In this document: positions 56,822 through 64,000 of the stretch, piece after piece
Position numbering within the stretch: the stretch's first letter is position 1
Layout of the letters: every line of letters starts with the position of its first letter
Assembly: GCA_910579525.1 (NCBI GenBank)
Contig: CAJTUK010000005.1
Span: 62,001 to 126,000, forward strand
Origin: an uncultured Christensenella sp.
GTDB taxonomy: Bacteria > Bacillota > Clostridia > Christensenellales > Borkfalkiaceae
DNA length: 64,000 nucleotides
Direction of reading: 5' to 3'
The notes under the pieces: model-generated
Database searches by the model: none
Seen by the model: the letters and a program-made list of their open reading frames with translations, nothing else
Told to the model about the DNA's origin: nothing
Translations under genes and position numbers: made by a program

Positions 56822-59463
56822 GAATTATACCTAAAAAGGTAAAGGTTAAGAATACGGTATGGAAGTGCTATTCTATGGCGGACATTATTGTTGCACTTAT
56901 TGTATTTGCAATTATTTTTATTGCAGTTACAGCAGGGCAATGGTGGGTAGCAGTTATACTCGGACTTGTGGCGGTTGGTATGTTTATTCCAACGCCCGAC
57001 GGTATTTTCTATACCTGCGTGTATGAGAATATAAGATTTCTGTTCGCCAAGAAAAAATACAAAAAGGGCAGTAAAAATTCAAAGGAAAACGTAGACGCAC
57101 TTGTTGACCTAAAAGAAATCAGGGAGAGTGGTTTAATCGGTTTTCGTGGTGGCGTTTATGGCAGAGTAATCAAGATAGGACAAAAGAACTTCGGCATCGA
57201 AGATGCCGTACAGCAGAATATTGATATAAATTACTTTGCAAATGCTTTGAAACTGTTAGACCAAAATCAAAGTGCGGATATTGTGAAAATAGACCGTCCC
57301 GTAAACTTGGACGATTTTGCAAGCGAATTGTTCAAACGGTTGCAGGAAGTCAAGGAAAGCGGCGACGAGAAAAGTATTAAGGCAATAAAGGAAAATATTT
57401 TGAGCGAACGCATCGACAGAATAGATAAGCTCAACAATATTCGCAAACAGTATTTGTCGGACTATTACATAATCATTTACGGTAGGAACGAACTTGATAT
57501 TGAAAGTACGGCGGTAAACGTGGCAAGCGAAATTGCAAAATGCGGTCTTGATACGCACTTGCTCGGAATGAGAGAAACGGCGGTATTCTTAAAATATAGT
57601 TATTCCCGTAATTTTGACGAGAGAGAAATTAAAAATGTTAAAGACGAGGAATTAATTTCTTGGGTAAAACCGAACGAAATTGTTTTTCACTCCAACAGTT
57701 ATAAAGTGGACGGAACGCAAGCGGCGGTTTTAGCCGTATCGGAATATCCGTTGAGAGTAAAAAACGCTTGGGGCGCAGAGCTTTTCAATATTCCCAATAC
57801 AAAGGTTGTAATGCACGTTAAGCCCGTAGATAAAATGAAAGCTATCCGTCGTATCGACAAGTGTATAGGCGAAATGGAAACAAAACAGATTATATCGGAC
57901 AAGGCAAGCGAAGCGAGTAGTGCGGAAGTACACAGAGAAACAATGGATACGCTTCTTAACGCATTACAGACCGAGAACGAAACGCTGTTCGACGTTATGC
58001 TTACCGTTACGGCTTATAACTATACGGACAACGACAATTATAAAAAGAACGTGCGCCGTTCGATGCTTATGGGAAATTTCAGACCGTCAACGCTTTACGG
58101 CTTGCAAATCGAAGGGTTTAAGAGCGCAAATGTAAGTCCTATATCCACGTTAAAAAACCAAGAAAGGGGAATTAACAGTTCGTCGCTTGCGGCGGCGTTC
58201 CCGTTCGTGCGTACTTTTGTTATGGACGAGGGCGGTATTCTTTTGGGCGAGAACAACAAGAGCGGTTATCCGTTTATTTTTAATATTTGGAAACGTGGAA
58301 ACTTGTATCAGAACAGTAACGCTATGATTATCGGCAAGTCCGGTTCGGGCAAATCGTTCTTTTTGAAAAGTCTTGTTCTTAATGAGTGGGCGAACGGAAC
58401 GAGAGTAATTATGCTCGACCCCGAAGCCGAATATCTTGCACTTACAAGAAACCTTTATGGAAATGTCATTAACGTCGGTAACGCAAGAGAGGGTAGAATT
58501 AACCCTTTTCATATCTATAAAATACTGACGGATGACGGAACGGCGGCAGATAGCAAAGTTACGTTCAATACACACCTTAAAATGTTGGAGAGTTTTTTCA
58601 AAATCGTGCTTGCGGATGCGCCCGTTGATGTGATAGAGCTAATCAATAACTTGACCGTTGAAACGTATGAGAGAATGGGAATTACCGAGAATACGGACTG
58701 TTCAAATTTTCCTGCGGACTACTTTCCGTTGTTCAGCGACTTGTTAGAAACCTTGCAGAGCAAAGACAAAGATAAAATGGATTCGCTCACGCTTAGGGAT
58801 ATGAGAACGGCGGAGCTGTACTTGCAGAAATTTGTAAACGGCAGATATTCGGATATTTGGAACGCACCGAGTACGTTACAGGTAAATTCCAACCTTATAG
58901 ACTTTGACTTTCAGAGCTTGTTTGCAAATAAAAACAATGTAGTTGCGAACGCACAGATGTTGCTTGTTTTCCGCTTTATTGAACAGGAAGTAATAAATGC
59001 AAGAGAGAAGAACAGGAACGGCAATGCAATTCGTACAATGATTGTCTGCGACGAAGCGCACTTGTTTATAGATGCAAAATTCCCTATTGCGCTTGACTTT
59101 TTCTATTCGATGTCAAAGCGTATAAGAAAATACAATGGTAGTTTTATTCCGGCAACTCAGAACATAGCGGATTGGAATGCCAACGAAGAATTAAGGGGAA
59201 AGACGAGCGCAATATTAAAAAATTCGCAATACACTTTTATTTTTAAATTAAGTGCGCCCGATATGAAAGACGTGCTTGACGTTTACAGAACGGGCGACAG
59301 CTTCAACGACGAAGAACAACGAATGATTATTTCGGCGGTAACGGGACAAGCGTTCTTTGTAGGCTCGACAGAGCTTCGTGCTTGTATGAGAGTGCAAGCA
59401 GGAAATTATGCAAAAGAATTATTCAATGACGAAAAGAAAGAGGAGGGGGAAATTGAGAGTTAA
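56818..59463 (+). CDS. virB4: VirB3-VirB4 fusion, conjugation ATPase
   Basis: 881 residues. The first 75 (two membrane helices, SMADIIVALIVFAIIFIAVT and the next) form a PrgI/VirB3-like part fused to the VirB4 ATPase, a known arrangement in Gram-positive elements. Walker A is MIIGKSGSGKSFFLKS near residue 506, then VIMLDPEAEYLAL; Walker B is MIVCDEAHLFID, with PATQNIADW after it. VirB4 powers assembly and transport of the channel. It overlaps virB6 by 4 bases and the next gene by 11. Confidence 0.94.
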   Translation: MRIIPKKVKVKNTVWKCYSMADIIVALIVFAIIFIAVTAGQWWVAVILGLVAVGMFIPTPDGIFYTCVYENIRFLFAKKKYKKGSKNSKENVDALVDLKEIRESGLIGFRGGVYGRVIKIGQKNFGIEDAVQQNIDINYFANALKLLDQNQSADIVKIDRPVNLDDFASELFKRLQEVKESGDEKSIKAIKENILSERIDRIDKLNNIRKQYLSDYYIIIYGRNELDIESTAVNVASEIAKCGLDTHLLGMRETAVFLKYSYSRNFDEREIKNVKDEELISWVKPNEIVFHSNSYKVDGTQAAVLAVSEYPLRVKNAWGAELFNIPNTKVVMHVKPVDKMKAIRRIDKCIGEMETKQIISDKASEASSAEVHRETMDTLLNALQTENETLFDVMLTVTAYNYTDNDNYKKNVRRSMLMGNFRPSTLYGLQIEGFKSANVSPISTLKNQERGINSSSLAAAFPFVRTFVMDEGGILLGENNKSGYPFIFNIWKRGNLYQNSNAMIIGKSGSGKSFFLKSLVLNEWANGTRVIMLDPEAEYLALTRNLYGNVINVGNAREGRINPFHIYKILTDDGTAADSKVTFNTHLKMLESFFKIVLADAPVDVIELINNLTVETYERMGITENTDCSNFPADYFPLFSDLLETLQSKDKDKMDSLTLRDMRTAELYLQKFVNGRYSDIWNAPSTLQVNSNLIDFDFQSLFANKNNVVANAQMLLVFRFIEQEVINAREKNRNGNAIRTMIVCDEAHLFIDAKFPIALDFFYSMSKRIRKYNGSFIPATQNIADWNANEELRGKTSAILKNSQYTFIFKLSAPDMKDVLDVYRTGDSFNDEEQRMIISAVTGQAFFVGSTELRACMRVQAGNYAKELFNDEKKEEGEIES

Positions 59464-61510
59464 AACAAAAGGTATTATAACGGGATTATTGTTTGCCGTA
59501 TTTATAAGTTTGCTTGCGCTTTTTATTGCGATTATTCCTAAAAGCACAACAACTGCAAGTGCGGCAACAACACCAAAATATACGGTTTCTTTTGATTATT
59601 CGGCATCATATACTTATGGAACAGGTGGTGGTGCGACGCAATATCCAAGTTCAGGGACGGGGGTATTTAGTGCTTCGTTTACATATGGGGCTAATAGAAC
59701 AAGGAATACTTTGTCAGTAGTTATGTACGGTGGTTCGGCATCAGGGACAGGTTCGTTCATTAACGGAACTTATATAGATTCAACAGATATTACGGTAGAA
59801 ATTATATCAAGTGTAAGTATGACTGTAAGTATCACTGATTCTAATGGTACAAAAGTCGGTTCGGGAAATAAAAAAGCATCGGCAAGTGGTTTATCTGAGG
59901 GTACATATAAAGTTTCGATTTCGGGTAGCGGAGGAGGAACAATAAATTCGCGCGCAGGTTGGGGCTACAATTTTAAGGGCAATTACGAATTTAAAATAGA
60001 CGGTGGTGCGCCAATAATTAACGGCGCAAGTTTATCGCAAACGGGAGTGTATAAAAACAATACTTTTACTGTAACGGCATCTGATAGTGGTAGTGGGGTT
60101 AAAGCTATTTATCGTAGGGCGCCAAATGAGAGTATGTTTTATTCGGTTGGCTCATCATCGGTAACAGTTAATAAGGGAAGTGCAAACGGTACTTATACGT
60201 TTTATGCCGAAGATAATGCAGGAAACAAGTCGAAATATTATTATGTAAATTTTGACGATATACTTCCAGAAATAACGGTAACGAACGCAGAGTTTTGGCA
60301 AAATACGAATAAAAGTTTTACTGTAAATTCTTCGGATAATTCGGGAAGCTGTACACTTTACTATAAGGTTGACGACGGTAGTTGGAAATCCTGCAATGGA
60401 AACAGTTATACCGTTTCAGATTATGCCAATGATGGAAGATATTATTTCTATGCCAAAGATGCATACGGTAATATGACTCAAGAAAAATGGGTAGAGTTTG
60501 GGGCAGAATTGAATGGCGAGTTTGTAAAGTCGGATACGGATAATAGTGTGTATTTTACATGGGATAGAGCTTCGTGGACGGCAACTCTTGACGGTAAATC
60601 TTATTCCAAAGGAACTTGGATAAGAGAAGAAGGGGAACATACCATTAAATTATCTTCCAAAACAAAAAGTGCAGTATATCCTTATACAATAAATCACTAT
60701 TATATAGAATCAATGGAAAGCCCGACTTGCATAAGCGGGGGATATTTGCAGTATGACTGTATTCAATGTGGCGACACATATACAAATTATTCAATAGAGG
60801 AGATGGGGCATTATTATGTTGCTTCAACGATTGCCCCGACTTGTACGACGGGCGGTTATACAACATATACTTGTACTCGATGCGGAGATGCTTACAAAGA
60901 TAATTTTACCAACGCATACGGGCATAATTACGAATCGACTTTTCAACCGGCAACTTGTACTGAATACGGGAGAACGATTTTTACCTGTCAGCTCTGTGGG
61001 CATTCGTACAACGAAAACGACGGAACTTTTCCGACAGGACATAACTATACAAACACAATAATTACAGAGCCAAATTGTACAAGTACAGGTATGCGTAGAA
61101 GCGTTTGTGATACTTGCGGAGATACGTTCGATACGGTAATTGCCGCTAATGGACACAGCTATTCTATAACCGATGTTAAATCTAAAAACGGTATAACAAC
61201 GAGAACATACCATTGTAGCTCGTGCGGTCATACTTATAAACAGGAACTTGGCGACCAATATGAAGAAGTAAGTAACTATGTCGAGTATTTGTTTATTCAA
61301 TATAGTCCTTATATGTGGTGGGTATTGCTTGCCGCCGCAGGAATATGGAGTATCGTTATAGGCGTTATGATAGCCATTGCCCACAAAAACGAAGATAAAG
61401 AAAAAGCGAGAAAAATGCTTATAAATTATGTAATCGGCTTGGTCGTAATTGCTGTTATAGTTGTTGCCTGTCCATTTCTTATCAGAGGTATAGCCGCATT
61501 GGTAACATAA
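59453..61510 (+). CDS. Surface adhesin fused to a VirB2-like pilin domain
   Basis: 685 residues from TTG at 59453, 6 bases after AGGAGG; earlier codons lie in virB4. Order: signal peptide (to about 38), beta-rich domains (40-210), two Ig-like units (about 200-360, with SGVKAIYRRAPNESM), five Cys-rich units like those of the protein at 53690 (about 415-600, APTCTTGGYTTYTCTRCGDA), then two C-terminal membrane helices. The last 85 residues match the small pilin: IAIAHKNEDKEKARKMLIN here, IAIAHRNEEKINARDMVKN there. This makes a pilin-like protein with a large outer head, perhaps the tip or a decorated channel subunit. Confidence 0.8.
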   Translation: MRVKTKGIITGLLFAVFISLLALFIAIIPKSTTTASAATTPKYTVSFDYSASYTYGTGGGATQYPSSGTGVFSASFTYGANRTRNTLSVVMYGGSASGTGSFINGTYIDSTDITVEIISSVSMTVSITDSNGTKVGSGNKKASASGLSEGTYKVSISGSGGGTINSRAGWGYNFKGNYEFKIDGGAPIINGASLSQTGVYKNNTFTVTASDSGSGVKAIYRRAPNESMFYSVGSSSVTVNKGSANGTYTFYAEDNAGNKSKYYYVNFDDILPEITVTNAEFWQNTNKSFTVNSSDNSGSCTLYYKVDDGSWKSCNGNSYTVSDYANDGRYYFYAKDAYGNMTQEKWVEFGAELNGEFVKSDTDNSVYFTWDRASWTATLDGKSYSKGTWIREEGEHTIKLSSKTKSAVYPYTINHYYIESMESPTCISGGYLQYDCIQCGDTYTNYSIEEMGHYYVASTIAPTCTTGGYTTYTCTRCGDAYKDNFTNAYGHNYESTFQPATCTEYGRTIFTCQLCGHSYNENDGTFPTGHNYTNTIITEPNCTSTGMRRSVCDTCGDTFDTVIAANGHSYSITDVKSKNGITTRTYHCSSCGHTYKQELGDQYEEVSNYVEYLFIQYSPYMWWVLLAAAGIWSIVIGVMIAIAHKNEDKEKARKMLINYVIGLVVIAVIVVACPFLIRGIAALVT

Positions 61511-61547
61511 AAATTACGCATAAAAAATAAAAATTTTTAAAAAAGCC

Positions 61548-61587
61548 TTGACAAATACAAAAAAATACTATATCGTATATATACGAT
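61548..61587 (+). promoter_or_regulatory. Promoter with palindromic operator for the tnpV unit
   Basis: TTGACA at 61548-61553 and, 17 bases on, a weak -10 (TATCGT) that overlaps the perfect palindrome ATCGTATATATACGAT (61572-61587). A TATAAT follows at 61588. A regulator bound there would cover the -10; which protein binds is unknown, the small protein at 61978 being one candidate. Confidence 0.6.
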
Positions 61588-61612
61588 TATAATAAAAAAC
61601 GGAGGTATGGTT

Positions 61613-61969
61613 ATGAACGTACAGGAAATCATTGCAAAAGCAGATAGGGGCGAAGGCTTGACGGTTGAGGAGATTAAGGTGTATCAAGCGAACGTAAAGA
61701 CCGTTCAACACGTTTACGGTAAATACGGAACGCTTAAAAGAAAGTATCTTGAAGATAAAGGGCTTGATTGGACAATAGCCAACCTTCCCGAATATCTGCA
61801 CAGTATTGACAAGGCTGCTGACGAACTTTATAACACTATGTTTGAAAAGCTATCGAAAGACGAAAGGTATAAGAGAACGGGAAACTTTATAGAAGATTAC
61901 CGCAGACAGACGGAAATGCAGAAGCTCATAGAAGAAGAAATTTTATCAGAACTTATATATGTGGCATAG
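61613..61969 (+). CDS. tnpV: TnpV-family protein
   Basis: 118 residues. YGKYGTLKRKYLEDKG and LPEYLHSIDKAADELYNTMF match the TnpV family first named on Tn4451. These proteins accompany serine-recombinase elements; their role is not established. ATG 61613 is 6 bases after GGAGGT; the ATG at 61607 touches the ribosome site and is rejected. It precedes a small DNA-binding-like gene. Confidence 0.78.
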   Translation: MNVQEIIAKADRGEGLTVEEIKVYQANVKTVQHVYGKYGTLKRKYLEDKGLDWTIANLPEYLHSIDKAADELYNTMFEKLSKDERYKRTGNFIEDYRRQTEMQKLIEEEILSELIYVA

Positions 61970-61977
61970 GAGAAATT

Positions 61978-62205
61978 ATGGTAACGAAAAAGCCCGACAC
62001 GCCGAAGCGGTTAGCGCAAAGACGATACGAAGAAAAGCATAAAGAAGAACGACAAGCAAAGAACAAAGTGTTTGAAACAAGCATAGACCGACAGCTTTAC
62101 GAAGAAATAACGGTCTTTCTCAAAAAGAACAGTATTACAAAGGTAGAACTGATTTACGCAGGGTATCAAGCCTTGCAGAAGCAGTATGGCCCTAAAATAG
62201 AATAG
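61978..62205 (+). CDS. Small ribbon-helix-helix-like protein
   Basis: 75 residues, very basic start (KKPDTPKRLAQRRYEEKHKE), then FETSIDRQLYEEITVFLKKN and a second helix, the plan of a ribbon-helix-helix repressor. Ribosome site GGAG. It may bind the palindrome at 61572 and control its own unit, or bind recombination sites. Fold and role inferred. Confidence 0.6.
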   Translation: MVTKKPDTPKRLAQRRYEEKHKEERQAKNKVFETSIDRQLYEEITVFLKKNSITKVELIYAGYQALQKQYGPKIE

Positions 62206-62208
62206 AAA

Positions 62209-62272
62209 AAAGCCTTGATTTTGTTTTAATTATTTCTATTAATTGGCAATAATTATTAAAAATCAAGGCTTT
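62209..62272 (+). terminator. Long-stem terminator after the tnpV unit
   Basis: 14-bp perfect outer stem (62209-62222 with 62259-62272) that continues as an AT-rich inner stem, followed by a T-rich run. It ends the tnpV unit before the recombinase genes. Confidence 0.8.
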
Positions 62273-62290
62273 AAATATTTTTGGAGGATT

Positions 62291-62437
62291 ATGATTGAAG
62301 AAGTAGAGATTTTCATGGGGGACAATAAAATAAAACTCAATGACTTAAAAAATTATATTTGTATCAACGAATATATAAGCGATATTGTGAATGAGATTTA
62401 TTACAAATATTATCCCGAAAGAAAACCTATAAGATAA
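62291..62437 (+). CDS. Very small protein before the recombinase
   Basis: 48 residues from ATG 62291, 4 bases after GGAGG; a TTG upstream lies in the terminator stem. Acidic start, then IYYKYYPERKPIR. It lies 22 bases before the recombinase gene, in the same transcript. Position would suit a recombination directionality factor, but the protein is smaller than most and shows no clear DNA-binding motif. Confidence 0.5.
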   Translation: MIEEVEIFMGDNKIKLNDLKNYICINEYISDIVNEIYYKYYPERKPIR

Positions 62438-62459
62438 ATTATACTTTGGAGAAATATTT

Positions 62460-63959
62460 ATGAAAGAGAAAAGCAAGGTAATTAAATTTAACTATCCGAC
62501 TTACGAAGAAATCACGGACGAAATGACGGATATTACGGCTATATATTTGCGAGTATCAACTGATTCGCAAGCGCAGGACGGTTATGGATTAGATGTCCAA
62601 TATGGAGCAAATGAAAGATATTGCAAGGCTTACGATATACAAAATGTAGTAGTTTTCGTTGACGACGGTTATACGGGTATGAACGATAAACGCCCTGCAT
62701 TTCAGTGCCTTTTAAAACTTATGAAGGAGAAAAGAATTAAATTTGTAATTACTCATTCTCTTGACCGTATAGGCAGAACGCAAATGCTTATTTTAAAATT
62801 TTTAAAAGAAGATTGCGCCAAAGCCGAGTGCGACTTTTTTGCCGTTAAAGACAGTATTGATTCCCGAAGCAAACAGACATATGGAATATTGATTTCCATA
62901 CTCTCTATATTTGCTGAAATGGACCACGATGCTATCGTTACTAAATTATTTTTAGGGCGCAAGCAAAGAGCGTTAGAAGGATTATGGAAAGGTGGTGGAA
63001 ATCCCCCCTATGGGTATTATTATTCAAAAGAAATCAGAAATCTTGCAGTTGACCCTGATAAAGCAATAATAGTCCGTAAGATATTTGAATTATATAATTC
63101 AATGGAATTTTCTCCTTTAAAAATTGCAACAGTGCTTGGACTTTCTTCTGATGTTGTCGTTTTTAATGTTTTAAAGAACAGAACATATTTAGGAGAAATA
63201 ACATTTAAGGGCGAGCAGTATCCGGGCGTACATCAAAGGCTTATTTCGGATGAAGATTTCGATAAAGCCCAGCGCATACTTAAAAGCAGAAGCGTAACAA
63301 GAAATCCGTCAACTTATCTATTGTCGTCATTGCTATATTGCGGAAGATGTGGCGCAAAAATGAGATATATGCAATATGGGAAAGGGAAGAATAAAAAACT
63401 AAAATTAATTTGCTATTCTCAATATGAAAGTAATGGAAAAAGGAATTTAATTAAAGACCAAAATTGTGCTAATTATAAGTATGATGCCGAACAAGTTGAA
63501 GAAGCTGTGGTACAAATAATTTTAAATTCATCAATGCGTTATAAAGACGATATAAAAGAAAAGCTGACAACTGACGGCGATGTAATCGAGGGATTAACTA
63601 AAAAGATTTCTGAATTAAAAACTGAATATGACAGATTAGTTAAGGCATATCAAAGACTTGGCGATGACAGTATTTTAGACGAAGCCGAAAAAGTAAAGTT
63701 TGAAATTAAGAAGCAGGAAAAGAACATTGAAGTCGAAAAGGAAAAAAAGGGTATTACAAAAATGATGGAAGAAAAGGCTGAAATGTTACGAACTTTACCT
63801 GATGTTTGGGGCAAGTTAGACGAAAGACAAAAGCAAAATGTTGTAAGAGCCATTGTGCATAAAGTTGTATTGACAGCCGGAAAAATTCAGGTCTATTTGA
63901 AGCAAAATGAATATGAACAATTATTGGTTGGGAAAATGCCTTTAAATAGTAGCGATTAA
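62460..63959 (+). CDS. Large serine recombinase (element integrase)
   Basis: Catalyses integration and excision between attachment sites. Resolvase domain (22-170): catalytic Ser33 in YLRVSTDSQAQDGYG, then VDDGYTGMNDKRPAFQ and THSLDRIGR. Recombinase domain follows (about 180-280, GGGNPPYGYYY), then a zinc ribbon LLYCGRCGAKMRY with a further Cys pair, and a coiled coil (about 385-440). 499 residues is typical of TnpX/TndX-like enzymes. It stands at the right end of the element, as the integrase does in this family, so it is the best candidate for the enzyme that targeted sigG. Confidence 0.95.
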   Translation: MKEKSKVIKFNYPTYEEITDEMTDITAIYLRVSTDSQAQDGYGLDVQYGANERYCKAYDIQNVVVFVDDGYTGMNDKRPAFQCLLKLMKEKRIKFVITHSLDRIGRTQMLILKFLKEDCAKAECDFFAVKDSIDSRSKQTYGILISILSIFAEMDHDAIVTKLFLGRKQRALEGLWKGGGNPPYGYYYSKEIRNLAVDPDKAIIVRKIFELYNSMEFSPLKIATVLGLSSDVVVFNVLKNRTYLGEITFKGEQYPGVHQRLISDEDFDKAQRILKSRSVTRNPSTYLLSSLLYCGRCGAKMRYMQYGKGKNKKLKLICYSQYESNGKRNLIKDQNCANYKYDAEQVEEAVVQIILNSSMRYKDDIKEKLTTDGDVIEGLTKKISELKTEYDRLVKAYQRLGDDSILDEAEKVKFEIKKQEKNIEVEKEKKGITKMMEEKAEMLRTLPDVWGKLDERQKQNVVRAIVHKVVLTAGKIQVYLKQNEYEQLLVGKMPLNSSD

Positions 63960-64000
63960 CTTTTTATAATCAAGGAAGTCTTTGGGAACTCTTTTCCAAA

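Larger units (their letters stand above)
7827..64000. mobile_element. Integrative and conjugative element in sigG, right end beyond window
   Basis: The element covers at least 56 kb. It carries a serine recombinase at the right, TnpV, a relaxase with MobC and a candidate oriT, VirD4, VirB4, VirB6 and pilin genes, ArdC, methylases, and a giant helicase-methylase protein. This is the set seen in Tn1549-like elements of Clostridia. Inserted cargo is a starch pathway. The left edge is the break in sigG; the right edge is not seen, since only 41 bases follow the recombinase and they do not resemble sigG. Composition is clearly more AT-rich than the chromosomal sporulation genes. Confidence 0.93.

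Noticed and set aside
60824..61384. Minus-strand open frame of 186 codons in the adhesin gene
   Set aside because: It runs opposite the Cys-rich repeats, whose regular codon pattern keeps the other strand open. No start signal.
7827..64000. The missing 3' part of sigG inside the window
   Set aside because: I searched the translations for the region after VP (IIGEIRR) and for region 4 of SigG and found none. The protein at 31651 has a region-4-like end but is a separate complete gene of the element.
63960..64000. Right attachment site after the recombinase
   Set aside because: The last 41 bases show no likeness to the sigG junction at 7817-7835, so the end of the element is assumed to be farther right.
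1..64000. tRNA or rRNA genes
   Set aside because: No cloverleaf with a typical TTC-loop and no rRNA blocks were seen by eye; a tRNA scan was not possible.

Overview
The window joins a piece of a spore-forming Clostridia-type chromosome (1 to about 7826) to most of one large integrative and conjugative element (about 7827 to beyond 64000). The host assignment rests on gene content: spoVT, a SpoVB/YabM-type flippase, a YabN-type MazG, a Dus enzyme, then spoIIGA, sigE and sigG. That sporulation order is known from Bacillus and Clostridia. The chromosomal part from 1590 is visibly richer in G and C than the rest. The first 1.5 kb (an inositol-phosphatase-like gene and a membrane protein on the minus strand) is more AT-rich and may be acquired. 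I cannot name the species.

The key event is at about 7826. The sigG reading frame runs normally for 95 residues (to FSTYAVP in sigma region 2) and then stops matching SigG. What follows is an element with its own regulators, conjugation genes and, at the far right, a large serine recombinase (62460-63959). The rest of sigG is not in the window, so the right attachment site should lie just past 64000. This resembles the skin element, which splits sigK at the equivalent place.

Layout of the element. Left end (7866-11307): a protein with homing-endonuclease-like repeats, a compact candidate structured RNA with its own promoter and terminator, two XRE repressors, a SLOG protein and a frameshifted gene pair. 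Cargo (11.4-31.0 kb): an apparently complete starch pathway. It holds a secreted CGTase-type glucanase, a lipoprotein that probably binds starch, a short LacI regulator with two matching operators, a cytosolic cyclomaltodextrinase/neopullulanase, a MalEFGK-type ABC importer, glycogen phosphorylase and MalQ. A three-gene unit (HtrA-like protease, toxin-like membrane protein, unknown) sits inside it. Core (31.0-62.4 kb): a Cys-rich small protein, a sigma-like protein, a 3875-residue protein (MutS-I, methylase, SNF2 helicase, primase), a three-gene DUF3990/DUF3791 unit on the minus strand, ArdC, two MT-A70 methylases, a SPPY methylase, a candidate oriT, MobC, relaxase, VirD4, two surface proteins with Cys-rich repeats, a VirB2-like pilin, VirB6, a VirB3-VirB4 fusion and TnpV.

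Reading it together: the element brings a pathway that cuts starch outside the cell (possibly to cyclodextrins), imports the products, and opens and phosphorolyses them inside. It pays for this by cutting the forespore sigma factor gene unless it excises. All functions are inferred from motifs read by eye; no database search was run.
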